From Streptomyces anulatus (lineage in GTDB: Bacteria > Actinomycetota > Actinomycetes > Streptomycetales > Streptomycetaceae), in contig NZ_BMVK01000001.1 of the NCBI RefSeq assembly GCF_014650675.1, positions 558,001-622,000 of the forward strand: 64,000 bases of DNA. Reading direction: 5' to 3'. The notes beneath the pieces were generated by a model. The model was given only the letters and a program-made list of their open reading frames with translations, did no database searches and had not been told where the DNA came from. Below are positions 8,350 to 16,358 of the stretch, piece by piece (positions within the stretch are counted from its first letter, which is position 1; every line of letters begins with the position of its first letter). The position numbers and the translations under genes were made by a program.

Positions 8350-9272
8350 GTACCGGGAAGGCGGCGGGCCTGCGGGCCGCGCGGGTCGCGATGTGGGCGG
8401 TGCTGCCCGGGGAGCTCGCGCTGGCGGTATGTCTGGTGGCCGGGGTCCGGATACCCGATGCCGTTCTGCTGGGGGCCGAGGCGCTGGTCGTGGGGGTGCT
8501 CGCGCTGGAGGTGTGCGTCATGTGGCCGCTGTACGCGGCACGGCGGCGGGCCGGGGACCGGCGCCGGGAGGCCGCACTCTCCGCGGTGCGTGCCGTGGTG
8601 CCGGTGGCCGTGCGGCGGCTGCTGGTGCACGAGTTCCGGGCGCTGCACAGTCTCGGGCTGTGGGTCCTGCGCCGCCGCCACCGGATTCCGGAGGGGGCCC
8701 GGCCGTTCTCGTACACCGAACCGCAGACCGGGATCATGTGGACGTTCGTCTTCGTCTCCGTCGTGGAGACCGTGGTGCTGGCCCTGGTGATCCCCTGGCC
8801 GCTGGTCCACGCGATCCTGCTCGTGGTGGACGTGTACGGGATCGTCATCGTCCTCGCCCTGCAGGCGGCCTGCGTGACCCGGCCGCATCTCGTGGAGGCG
8901 GACGGTTCGCTGCGGCTGCGCTACGGCGCCCTGTTCGACCTCCGGGTGCCCGCCGCCGTGATCGCCGCCGCCCGGGTGGACCGGCGCTTCCCGGGCGGCG
9001 GGCTGGTCCGGGTGGACGGGGACGGGACGCTCGATCTGGCGGTGGGGAGCCAGACGACGGTGACCGTGGAGCTGACGGAGCCGGTGGAGTTCGTGCGGCC
9101 GCTCGGCCGGCGCGGCAGCGCCCGGACGCTCCGGTTCAACGCGGATGATCCCCGGGCAGCCGCCGCGGCTCTCGTGAAGCCCACGCCCACGGCCCCGCCC
9201 ATGCCCGCGCCCACTCCCCCGCTCACGCCGGAGCGAACAGCACCGTCCTCGACGCCGGACCCGCCTGCGTGA
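8346..9272 (+). CDS. Hypothetical integral membrane protein coupled to MerR
   Basis: A 308-residue protein with a GTG start overlapping the MerR stop (GTGA). Hydrophobic segments are at about residues 15-35 and 38-58 and again at 135-180 (MWTFVFVSVVETVVLALVI and LVHAILLVVDVYGIVIVL), so roughly four membrane helices, followed by a cytosolic domain (about 180-270) and a Pro/Thr-rich tail. No family is recognised. The coupling implies that the MerR protein regulates it or that both act in one response. The last 50 bases overlap the convergent ribonuclease gene. Confidence 0.75.
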   Translation: MSTGKAAGLRAARVAMWAVLPGELALAVCLVAGVRIPDAVLLGAEALVVGVLALEVCVMWPLYAARRRAGDRRREAALSAVRAVVPVAVRRLLVHEFRALHSLGLWVLRRRHRIPEGARPFSYTEPQTGIMWTFVFVSVVETVVLALVIPWPLVHAILLVVDVYGIVIVLALQAACVTRPHLVEADGSLRLRYGALFDLRVPAAVIAAARVDRRFPGGGLVRVDGDGTLDLAVGSQTTVTVELTEPVEFVRPLGRRGSARTLRFNADDPRAAAAALVKPTPTAPPMPAPTPPLTPERTAPSSTPDPPA

Positions 9273-10671
9273 GCCGGACCCGCAGCCGCTCCCCCAGCGG
9301 GAGCGGGGCCGTGCCGCCCTCGATCCGGCCGACGATCGCCGGGTCCCGGAGGTGGACCGTGCCGGCGGCGGGGTCGCGTTCCTGGACGTCGACGACGTAC
9401 GCGTCGAAGAGCTCGCCCACGCGCCCCTCCAGCAACGCCGCCTCGACCAGGTCGACGCAGGCCCGCTCCACGGTGTTGGCACGGCGCGTCCCCTCGGCCA
9501 TCTCCTTCGGGAGGGCGGGGAGGGCCTCCCGTACCCACGCGGGAGGTTCTTTCCCCGCAGTCGCGGCGAGGCAGAGTTCGGAGGCGTACCGGTCGACGAG
9601 GCGGCGCAGCGGCGCGGTGCAGTGCGTGTAGAGGTCGGCGACCGCCGCGTGCACGGCGGGGTCGGGGAGTTCGCCGTCGTCGAAGGCGGTGTAGCCCGCG
9701 CCGCGCAGCAGGGTGGTGCACTCCTGGAGGAACGCCGCGTGGTTGCTCCTCGTCGGGTCGAGGGAGCGGACGACCTCGGCGTACGGGACGTGGTGCGGCC
9801 AGTCGACGCGCAGGGCGTGGGCGGAGCGCCGCAGCCGGGCGACGGCTCCGTCCGGGGCGATCGGCAGGGTACGCAGGATGCCGGTGCCCGTGTCGGCCAT
9901 GAGGCGGGCGGCGGCCATGCCGGTGAGCAGGGAGATCTGGGCGTTCCATCCCTCGGCGGGGAGTGCGGCGCGGTAGGCCAGGCCGTAGGAGCCGCCCCGT
10001 TGGACGATCTCCTGTTCGGGGACGTTCAGCGAGATGCCGCCCCGGGCCACCTCCTGTTCCTCGCGCAGCCGTCCGATGTCCCGCAGCAGGGCGAGGGGTT
10101 CCTCGGCGGCGCCCGTGTCGAGCTGCCGCTGGACGCCCGCGTAGTCGAGCTTCGCGCGGCTGCGGACCAGGGCCCGGGTCACGTCGGCGTGGACGGCCCG
10201 CCCGTCGCCGTCCAGGTCGATCCGCCACAGCGCGGCCGGGCGGGTCTCGCCGGGGAGGAGGCTGGCGGCGCCCTCGGAGAGGACCGGTGGGTGGAGGGGG
10301 ATCCGGTCGTCGGGGAAGTAGAGGGTGGTGACCCGGCGGTGGGCCTCGGCGTCGAGCGCGCCGCCCGGCCGGAGAAACGCGGCGACGTCCGCGATGGCGT
10401 AGTGCACCCGGTAGCCGCGCCCGTCCCGGCGGCGCTCCAGGTGCATCGCCTGGTCGAGGTCCGTGGAGCCGGGCGGGTCGATGGTGAGGAAGGGCAGGTC
10501 CGTGGCGTCCTCGTGGGCCGACAGGTCCGGGGCGCGCGCCGCTTCCGCCGCTTCCGCGAGCACCTCGGGCGGGAAGGCTCCGGGCAGGTCGAGCTCGGTG
10601 CGCAGCGCCCGCAGGGCGGCCCCGAGCGAGCAGTCGGCTGCACCGGTCATACGCAGGTGGCGGCGGGGCAT
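9223..10671 (-). CDS. RNB-domain exoribonuclease (RNase II/R-like, short form)
   Basis: A 482-residue protein made almost only of the RNB catalytic domain. LPFLTIDPPGSTDLDQAMHL gives the D-x-P-x-S-x-D-x-D-D/Q cluster that binds magnesium, VHYAIADVAAFLRPGGALD follows, and YTHCTAPLRRLVDRYASELC is the conserved T-x-P-L-R-R region near the substrate channel. A short C-terminal OB-like part (AYVVDVQERDPAAGTVHLRDP) replaces the S1 domain, and there are no N-terminal cold-shock domains, so it is shorter than Escherichia coli RNase II (about 640 residues). The family degrades RNA 3' to 5'. The start is uncertain: ATG 10671 or ATG 10650. Confidence 0.88.
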   Translation of the reverse strand: MPRRHLRMTGAADCSLGAALRALRTELDLPGAFPPEVLAEAAEAARAPDLSAHEDATDLPFLTIDPPGSTDLDQAMHLERRRDGRGYRVHYAIADVAAFLRPGGALDAEAHRRVTTLYFPDDRIPLHPPVLSEGAASLLPGETRPAALWRIDLDGDGRAVHADVTRALVRSRAKLDYAGVQRQLDTGAAEEPLALLRDIGRLREEQEVARGGISLNVPEQEIVQRGGSYGLAYRAALPAEGWNAQISLLTGMAAARLMADTGTGILRTLPIAPDGAVARLRRSAHALRVDWPHHVPYAEVVRSLDPTRSNHAAFLQECTTLLRGAGYTAFDDGELPDPAVHAAVADLYTHCTAPLRRLVDRYASELCLAATAGKEPPAWVREALPALPKEMAEGTRRANTVERACVDLVEAALLEGRVGELFDAYVVDVQERDPAAGTVHLRDPAIVGRIEGGTAPLPLGERLRVRLTQAGPASRTVLFAPA

Positions 10672-10855
10672 GGCCCGAGCGTAGGCCGAGCGGGGACGGG
10701 CGGCATCCGGGGCGCTCGCGGTGGAGCGCGGACCGGGGGCGCGGTCCTCGCCGTACGGGGGCCGGCGCCCCGTCCCCGTACCCTTGCCGGGGACCCGGAG
10801 AGCCCGCACGCCGACCGGGTCCGCGCTTGCGCCGTACGTACGAAGGAGAACCGCC

Positions 10856-11656
10856 GTGCTCGTGCTGTTGCCGCCCTCCGAAGGAAAGGCCGCCTCGGGG
10901 CGCGGGGCTTCGCTGAAGCCGGAGTCGCTGTCGCTGCCGGGGCTCGCCCCGGCCCGTGCGGCGGTGCTGGACGAGCTGGTCGAGCTGTGCCAGGCGGACG
11001 AGGAGAAGGCCCGTGAGGTGCTGGGCCTGAGCGTGGGGCTGCGGGGCGAGGTCGGCAAGAACACCGAGCTGCGCACCGCCGGGACCCGTCCGGCCGGGGA
11101 GCTGTACACCGGCGTGCTGTACGACGCCCTCGACCTGGCCTCGCTGGAGGCGGACGCGCGGCGGCGGGCGGCGAAGTCGCTGCTGGTCTTCTCGGGGCTG
11201 TGGGGCGCGGTCCGGATCGGCGACCGGATTCCGCCGTACCGCTGCTCGATGGGGGTGAAGCTGCCCGGTCTCGGTGCGCTCGGCGCGCACTGGCGCACCC
11301 CGATGGAGACCGTGCTGCCCGACGCCGCCGGGAACGGGCTCGTCCTGGACCTGCGGTCCTCGGCGTACGCGGCGGCGTGGAAGCCGGCGGGCGAGGTGGC
11401 CTCGCGCACGGCGAGCGTGCGGGTGCTGCACTCCCAGCTGGTGGGCGGGGTGGAGAAGCGGTCCGTGGTGAGCCACTTCAACAAGGCGACCAAGGGCCGG
11501 CTGGTGCGCGATCTGCTGGTGGCGGGTGCGCGGCCCAAGGGCCCGGCGCAGTTGGTGGAGGTGCTGCGGGACCTCGGGTACGTGGTGGAGGCCGAGGCCC
11601 CCGCGCGGGCCGGGCGTCCGTGGTCGCTGGACGTGGTGGTGACGGACATCCACTGA
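10856..11656 (+). CDS. yaaA: YaaA/DUF328 peroxide-stress protein
   Basis: A 266-residue member of the YaaA family, which in E. coli lowers free intracellular iron during peroxide stress. Family features are the N-terminal VLLPPSEGKA, TAGTRPAGELYTGVLYDALD, LLVFSGLWGAVRIGDRIPPYRCSMG, LDLRSSAYAAAW and SHFNKATKGRLVRDLL. The GTG at 10856 is the start because AAGGAG lies seven bases upstream and homologues begin here. It is monocistronic, divergent from the ribonuclease gene and followed by a palindrome that belongs to the aldolase promoter. Confidence 0.9.
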   Translation: MLVLLPPSEGKAASGRGASLKPESLSLPGLAPARAAVLDELVELCQADEEKAREVLGLSVGLRGEVGKNTELRTAGTRPAGELYTGVLYDALDLASLEADARRRAAKSLLVFSGLWGAVRIGDRIPPYRCSMGVKLPGLGALGAHWRTPMETVLPDAAGNGLVLDLRSSAYAAAWKPAGEVASRTASVRVLHSQLVGGVEKRSVVSHFNKATKGRLVRDLLVAGARPKGPAQLVEVLRDLGYVVEAEAPARAGRPWSLDVVVTDIH

Positions 11657-11673
11657 CCACCCCCGACGAGCAC

Positions 11674-11692
11674 CGTTGCGCACTGCGCAACG
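11674..11692. promoter_or_regulatory. Palindromic operator upstream of the aldolase gene
   Basis: CGTTGCGC-ACT-GCGCAACG is a perfect 8-bp inverted repeat, 41 bases before the aldolase ATG, and a third half-site (CGTTGC) follows at 11695-11700. The spacing of half-sites resembles IclR- or GntR-type operators; the regulator gene is not in this neighbourhood. Confidence 0.55.
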
Positions 11693-11732
11693 CTCGTTGC
11701 AGATAGTGCCTTGGGCGCGGCAGGATGACCCC

Positions 11733-12383
11733 ATGACCTCCTCTGCCGCGCCCTCCGCCCCGTCCGACGCCTCCGTGCTGGATCTCGCGCCCGTCGTCCC
11801 CGTCGTCGTCCTGCACGACGCGGCCGACGCGGTGCCGTTGGCGCGGGCGCTGGTGGCGGGCGGGCTCCCGGCGATCGAGGTGACCCTGCGGACGCCCGCC
11901 GCGCTGGAGTCGATCCGGGCCATGGCCGCCGAGGTCCCGGGCGCGGTGGTCGGCGCGGGCACGGTGATCTCGCCGGAGCACGTACGCGACACCGTCGACG
12001 CCGGGGCCCGGTTCCTGGTCAGCCCGGGGTGGACGGACGCGCTGCTGGAGGCGATGAAGGCGTCCGGGGTGCCGTTCCTCCCCGGTGTCTCGACCACCTC
12101 CGAGGTGGTGGCCCTGCTGGAGCGCGGGGTACGGGAGATGAAGTTCTTCCCGGCCGAGGCGGCGGGTGGCACGGCCTACCTCAAGGCCCTGTCCGCACCG
12201 CTCCCCCAGGCCCGGTTCTGCCCGACCGGCGGCATCTCGCTCGCCTCCGCGCCGTCGTATCTCGCGCTGCCCAACGTCGGCTGCGTGGGCGGCAGTTGGA
12301 TGGTGCCGGGCGATGCGGTGGCGGCGAAGGACTGGGACCGGGTGGCCCGCCTGGCGGCCGAGGCGGCGGCGCTCGGCGCGTAG
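11733..12383 (+). CDS. eda: KDPG/KHG aldolase
   Basis: A 216-residue class I aldolase that cleaves 2-keto-3-deoxy-6-phosphogluconate and 4-hydroxy-2-oxoglutarate to pyruvate plus an aldehyde. Motifs are PVVPVVVLHDAADAVPLARALVAGG, the catalytic-Glu strand AIEVTLRTPAAL, VVGAGTVISPEHVRDTVDAGARFLVSPG, and the Schiff-base lysine in REMKFFPAEAAGG, then FCPTGGISLASAPSYL and VGGSWMVPGDAV. The ATG at 11733 matches homologues. No Entner-Doudoroff dehydratase is adjacent; the gene is alone, with a palindrome in its promoter that may bind a sugar-acid-responsive regulator. Confidence 0.93.
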   Translation: MTSSAAPSAPSDASVLDLAPVVPVVVLHDAADAVPLARALVAGGLPAIEVTLRTPAALESIRAMAAEVPGAVVGAGTVISPEHVRDTVDAGARFLVSPGWTDALLEAMKASGVPFLPGVSTTSEVVALLERGVREMKFFPAEAAGGTAYLKALSAPLPQARFCPTGGISLASAPSYLALPNVGCVGGSWMVPGDAVAAKDWDRVARLAAEAAALGA

Positions 12384-12399
12384 CCGCGAAGGCGCCCTC

Positions 12400-12417
12400 G
12401 CCGCCCCCGCGGGCGGC
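12400..12417. terminator. Hairpin between convergent aldolase and TSUP genes
   Basis: GCCGCCC pairs with GGGCGGC across a 4-base loop, 17 bases after the aldolase stop, with a further GGCG/CGCC pair outside. It could serve both strands. Confidence 0.5.
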
Positions 12418-12434
12418 GCTCGCCCCGTGGCCCT

Positions 12435-12480
12435 GCGCGGGCGGGGCCCTCAGCAGTCCCGCGCGGGCGAGGCCCTCAGC
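12435..12480. repeat. Imperfect direct repeat (20 bp, twice, 26-bp period)
   Basis: GCGCGGGCG-R-GGCCCTCAGC appears at 12435-12454 and 12461-12480, differing at one position. The second copy covers the stop codon of the TSUP gene, so the repeat may have arisen by local duplication. Confidence 0.75.
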
Positions 12481-13261
12481 GCAGGATCTGTACGGCGTAG
12501 AGCCCGCCGACACCGAGGGCCAGCACCCCCAGCAGCAGCCGCAGCGCCGTCTCGGGGAGGCGGGGCTGGAGGCGGGCCCCGAGGTAGCCCCCGCACAGCC
12601 CGCCGAGTCCGCAGGCCAGGCCGAGGGACCAGTACGGCGCGATGTCACCGGTGGCGGTCAGGGACAGCAGCGCGTACGTCCCCGCGCCGACGGCCGAGGT
12701 CACGAAGGTGGCGGCGAGCGCGGCCGGGGCGACCTTCGCCACCGGCATGCCGCGCCCCACCAGGATCGGGCCGAGGAGCGATCCGCCGCCGATCCCGTAG
12801 ATCCCTCCGGCCACACCGACCGCCATGGCCAGCCGGGTGACGGCGCGGGCCGAGGGCTCCCGCTCGGGGGCCGTGCGGGTGGCGCGGCGCAGGGTGCGCA
12901 GGCAGAGCCAGCTTCCCAGCGGCAGCAGCAGGACGGCGATGAGCAGCCGGAACACCGTCGGGCCCGGCACCGCGAACACCCGGATCACCGCGCCGACGAC
13001 GACGCCGGGAACGGTGCCCAGGACGAGCAGCCTGGTCAGCGGTCCCCGCAGGGTGCCGGCCCTGTGGTGCCGCAGCAGGGCCCCGGGGCCCGCCACCACG
13101 TTGTAGAGCAGGTTGGTGGGGGTGACCGCCGGGCTGGGCACCCCGAGCACGCTGATCTGGACCGGCAGCAGGAACACCGCGCCGGAGACGCCCACCGGCG
13201 CGGTGGCCACGGAGATCAGCATCCCGGCGGCGAACCCGAGCAGCCCGGTCGACCAAGTCAT
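12476..13261 (-). CDS. TauE/SafE (TSUP) membrane permease
   Basis: A 261-residue membrane protein with eight or so hydrophobic helices. The TSUP family signature is seen twice: the glycine-rich start LLGFAAGMLISVATAPVGVSGAVFLLPVQ with GVPSPAVTPTNLLYNVV, and in the second half GVAGGIYGIGGGSLLGPILVGRGMPV with AALAATFVTSAVGAG. The family moves sulfite, sulfonates or organic acids across the cytoplasmic membrane; the substrate here is unknown. Its start is only 16 bases after the RNase H/phosphatase stop, so it is probably the last gene of the Nif3 operon. Confidence 0.9.
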   Translation of the reverse strand: MTWSTGLLGFAAGMLISVATAPVGVSGAVFLLPVQISVLGVPSPAVTPTNLLYNVVAGPGALLRHHRAGTLRGPLTRLLVLGTVPGVVVGAVIRVFAVPGPTVFRLLIAVLLLPLGSWLCLRTLRRATRTAPEREPSARAVTRLAMAVGVAGGIYGIGGGSLLGPILVGRGMPVAKVAPAALAATFVTSAVGAGTYALLSLTATGDIAPYWSLGLACGLGGLCGGYLGARLQPRLPETALRLLLGVLALGVGGLYAVQILR

Positions 13262-13277
13262 GGGGCCCGTGCTCCCG

Positions 13278-14654
13278 CTAGCGCAGGTGGGACGTGTCGT
13301 TGAGCAGGCGTACGGAGGCGTTGCCGTCCGCGTAGTAGGCGACCGTGGAGATCGAGGCGGCCGACAGCTCCATCCTGAACAGCGCCTCGGGCGGGGCTCC
13401 CAGGGCGAGCCGGACGAGCGTCTTGATCGGGGTCACATGGGTGACGAGCAGGACCGTGCGGCCCGCGGAGCGGGCGACGATCCGGTCCCGGGCGGCCGCG
13501 ACCCGCTCGGCGACCTCCGCGAAGCTCTCGCCGCCGCCGGTCGGGGCGGTGTCCGGGGAGGCCAGCCAGGCGGTCAGGTCGTCGGCGTACCGCTCCCGTA
13601 CCTCCCCGAAGGTCAGGCCCTCCCACGCGCCGAAGTCCGTCTCGCGCAGGCCCTCGTCGATCCGTACGTCGAGGCCGAGGCGGTCGGCGACGGCCGCGGC
13701 GGTCTCGCGGCAACGGCGCAGCGGGGAGCTGACGATCTCCTGGACGGTGCCCAGGGCGGCGAAGTGCCCGGCGGCCCGCTCGGCCTGGCCCCGGCCGGTG
13801 GCGGAGAGTTCGGGGTCGGTGCCGCCGCTGCCGGAGAACCGCTTCTCGGGCGTGAGGGCGGTCTCGCCGTGCCGGAGCAGGACGAGCGTGGCGGGCGCGC
13901 CCAGGTCGGGGGCCGAACCCCAGCCGGTCTGCGGGACTCCGGCCTTCTGCTGCGGGGCTCCGGCCTTCTCCGACGCGGTTCCGGCAGGCTGCCCGGGGGC
14001 CGGTGCGGAGACCGGCGCCGCGGGGACCGCGGTGTCCGGCACCCCGGGCTCCGGCACCGGGAAGAGGGTGTCGGCTGCGCCGCGTGCGGCGGCGAGGGCC
14101 GCACGGGCCTTGGCCGCGCCCGCGACCTGGTCGCCGGGCGGGCCCTGGACGGGCGGCAGGGTGCTCGGGGTGCGTGCCGGGGCGTCCAGGACAGCCGTCG
14201 AGGCGGACGCCTCCCACTGCCTGCCGTCGCGGCCCGCGTCCATCGCCTCGTTGGCGAGCCGGTCCGCGTGCTTGTTCTGCGCGCGCGGGATCCACTCGTA
14301 CGTCACCGAGGACGGCGGCAGGACCGCGGCGGCGCGGGCCGCCAGCGGCTTCATGTCGGGGTGCTTGATCTTCCAGCGCCCCGACATCTGCTCGACGACC
14401 AGCTTGGAGTCCATCCGGACGTGGACCCGCAGCGCGTCCCCCGCGTCCGGGAACAGCGCCTTCGCGGCGGTCAGACCGGCGATCAGGCCCCGGTACTCGG
14501 CGACGTTGTTCGTCGCGACGCCGATGTACTCGGCGGTCTCGGCGAGGGGTTCGCCGGTGGCCGGGTCGATGACGACCGCACCGTAACCGGCGGGCCCCGG
14601 GTTGCCCCGGGATCCGCCGTCGGCCTCGACCACCACCTGGCGCGCGGCGCTCAT
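13278..14654 (-). CDS. Bifunctional RNase HI / acid phosphatase
   Basis: A 458-residue two-domain protein. Residues about 1-135 are RNase HI (VVVEADGGSRGNPGPAGYGAV, then VATNNVAEYRGLIAGL, VRMDSKLVVEQMSGRW and RAQNKHADRLANEAM, giving the D-E-D-D catalytic set). A Pro/Ala-rich linker (about 140-260) leads to a histidine-phosphatase domain with LVLLRHGETALTPEKRF (R-H-G), FGAWEGLTFGEV and VLLVTHVTPIKTLV. This is the same fusion as Mycobacterium tuberculosis Rv2228c, whose phosphatase half acts on alpha-ribazole phosphate (CobC-like). Its ATG overlaps the stop of the zinc-ribbon gene (TAATG), so translation is coupled. Confidence 0.93.
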   Translation of the reverse strand: MSAARQVVVEADGGSRGNPGPAGYGAVVIDPATGEPLAETAEYIGVATNNVAEYRGLIAGLTAAKALFPDAGDALRVHVRMDSKLVVEQMSGRWKIKHPDMKPLAARAAAVLPPSSVTYEWIPRAQNKHADRLANEAMDAGRDGRQWEASASTAVLDAPARTPSTLPPVQGPPGDQVAGAAKARAALAAARGAADTLFPVPEPGVPDTAVPAAPVSAPAPGQPAGTASEKAGAPQQKAGVPQTGWGSAPDLGAPATLVLLRHGETALTPEKRFSGSGGTDPELSATGRGQAERAAGHFAALGTVQEIVSSPLRRCRETAAAVADRLGLDVRIDEGLRETDFGAWEGLTFGEVRERYADDLTAWLASPDTAPTGGGESFAEVAERVAAARDRIVARSAGRTVLLVTHVTPIKTLVRLALGAPPEALFRMELSAASISTVAYYADGNASVRLLNDTSHLR

Positions 14655-15397
14655 TACAGGCCCGACTCCGAGGTGCGGACCAGGATCCGGTGGCAGTTCT
14701 CGCAGCGCAGGACCGTGTCGGGGGACGCGGCGCGCACGTCGCCCACCTCGGCCATGTTCAGCTCCAGCCGGCAGCCCTCGCAGCGGCGCTGGTAGAGCCG
14801 GGCGGCGCCGACCCCGCCCTGCTGGGCGCGGAGCTTGTCGTACAGCTTCAGCAGGTCGGCGGGGATGACCTCGGCGACGACCTGGCGGTCCTTGGTCACC
14901 GTGGCGGCCTCGGCGTCCAGCTCGGCGGTCGCGGCGTCGCGGCGGGCGGTGGCGTCGTCGACCTTCGCCTGGACGGCGGCGACCCGCTCGGTCAGCTCGG
15001 CGACCCGCTCCTGGGCGCCCTCACGGCGCTCCATGATCTCCAGGACCACGTCCTCCAGGTCTCCCTGGCGCTTGGCGAGCGAGACGATCTCGCGCTGGAG
15101 GCTCTCCAGGTCCTTGGGCGAGGAGACCGCGCCGGAGTCGAGGCGCTGCTGGTCGCGGACGGCACGCTGGCGCACCTGGTCGACGTCCTGCTCGGCCTTG
15201 GTCTGCTCGCGGGTGGTGTCGCTCTCCTCGGTGGTGGAGGCGACCAGCAGGTCACGCAGCTGGGCGAGGTCGCTGCTGAGCTGCTCGATCTCGGCGTGTT
15301 CCGGCAGCGAGGTGCGCTTGTGGGAGAGCTGGGCGAGACGGAGGTCGAGGGCCTGGACGTCGAGAAGTCGGATCTGGTCGGCGGGCGCGGCGTTCAG
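14654..15397 (-). CDS. Coiled-coil protein with C4 zinc ribbon, probable CTG start
   Basis: A 247-residue protein. Residues about 5-185 are a long antiparallel coiled coil (for example SSDLAQLRDLLVASTTEESDTTREQT and LEDVVLEIMERREGAQERVAELTERVAAVQ). The C-terminus is a zinc ribbon with CEGC and CENCHR. The family is conserved in actinobacteria beside Nif3 and RNase H genes; it may bind nucleic acid, but the function is unknown. The frame has no ATG, GTG or TTG at its 5' end. A CTG at 15397 follows GGAG with a 7-base gap and overlaps the Nif3 stop as CTGA, so I take it as the start. Confidence 0.85.
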   Translation of the reverse strand: MNAAPADQIRLLDVQALDLRLAQLSHKRTSLPEHAEIEQLSSDLAQLRDLLVASTTEESDTTREQTKAEQDVDQVRQRAVRDQQRLDSGAVSSPKDLESLQREIVSLAKRQGDLEDVVLEIMERREGAQERVAELTERVAAVQAKVDDATARRDAATAELDAEAATVTKDRQVVAEVIPADLLKLYDKLRAQQGGVGAARLYQRRCEGCRLELNMAEVGDVRAASPDTVLRCENCHRILVRTSESGL

Positions 15398-16230
15398 TTG
15401 GGGGCTCCAGAGGAATGGTGGGTGGTCCAGGGGTCGGTGACCTGCTTCGAGACATGGACCCGCAGGTCCCATCCGTGGCGGTCGGAAAGCGCGTCGAGCT
15501 GGGCGGCCGCCTGCTCGCACCAGGGCCATTCGGTGGCCCAGTGGGCGGCGTCGACAAGGCCGAGCGGCGAGTGCTGCACGGCCTCGGACGCCGGGTGGTG
15601 GCGCAGGTCGGCGGTGAGGAAGGCGTCGACGCCCGCGGCGCGCACGGCGTCGAAGAGGCTGTCGCCGGAGCCGCCGCTGACGGCGACGGTGCGCACGAGC
15701 GCCTCCGGGTCGCCGGCCAGCCGGATGCCCTGCGCGGTGGCGGGGAGCCGGGCGGCGGCCCGGGCGGCGAAGGCGGCCAGGGTCTCGGGGTGGTCCAGTT
15801 CGCAGATCCGGCCGAGTCCGCGCCGGCCCTCGGGGTCGGTGGGGTCGGGGACCAGGGGCCCGGTGATCCGCAGGTCGAGGGCGCCGGCCAGGGCGTCGGA
15901 GACGCCGGGGTCCGCGGTGTCGGCGTTGGTGTGCGCGACGTGGAGCGCGATGTCGTGCTTGATGAGGGTGTGGACGACCCGGCCCTTGAAGGTGTCGGCG
16001 GCGACCGTCGTCGTCCCGCGCAGATAGAGCGGGTGGTGGGTGACGATCAGCTGGGCGCCGAGCTCCAGGGCCTCGTCGGCGATCTCGCGGACCGGATCGA
16101 CGGCGAACAGCACCCGGTCGACCTCCGTGTCCGGATCGCCGCAGACCGTCCCGACCGCGTCCCATCCCTCGGCCCGCTCGGGGGGCCAGAGGGCGTCGAG
16201 GGCGGCGATGACTTCAGACAGACGGGGCAC
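15394..16230 (-). CDS. Nif3-like dinuclear metal-centre protein
   Basis: A 278-residue member of the Nif3/YbgI family, a toroidal hexamer with a two-metal site. Motifs are WDAVGTVCGDPDTEVDRVLFAVDP, the metal-binding LIVTHHPLYLRGTTTVAADTFKGRVVHTLIKHDIALHVAHTNAD (His-His and the H-x-N-x-D segment) and the C-terminal DLRHHPASEAVQHSPLGLVDAAHWATEW. It has been linked to GTP cyclohydrolase-like chemistry, but its role is not settled. The GTG at 16230 fits homologues. It heads the operon continuing to the zinc-ribbon, RNase H/phosphatase and TSUP genes. Confidence 0.93.
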   Translation of the reverse strand: MPRLSEVIAALDALWPPERAEGWDAVGTVCGDPDTEVDRVLFAVDPVREIADEALELGAQLIVTHHPLYLRGTTTVAADTFKGRVVHTLIKHDIALHVAHTNADTADPGVSDALAGALDLRITGPLVPDPTDPEGRRGLGRICELDHPETLAAFAARAAARLPATAQGIRLAGDPEALVRTVAVSGGSGDSLFDAVRAAGVDAFLTADLRHHPASEAVQHSPLGLVDAAHWATEWPWCEQAAAQLDALSDRHGWDLRVHVSKQVTDPWTTHHSSGAPN

Positions 16231-16269
16231 GGGGGAAAGGCTACCTGTCCGGGGTGGTCCGTCGCCCCT

Positions 16270-16302
16270 GGCCGCCGGACCTGTGCACCAGGACCGGCGG
16301 CC
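16270..16302 (-). terminator. Terminator after the siderophore-binding gene
   Basis: GGCCGCCGG and CCGGCGGCC, with an inner CCTG/CAGG pair and loop TGCAC, make a 13-bp hairpin 57 bases downstream (minus strand) of the substrate-binding protein stop. Confidence 0.7.
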
Positions 16303-16358
16303 GGACACGAATCGTTACTTCACCGGGGCGCCGCGACGCTCCCGTACCGAGGAGGCGG

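Noticed and set aside
12435..12480. Direct repeats as a CRISPR-like unit.
   Set aside because: Two copies only, with 6-base spacing, and part of a coding end. No cas genes are in the window.
15394..16230. Nif3-like gene as evidence for nitrogen fixation.
   Set aside because: The name is historical. The family is universal and there are no nif genes here.
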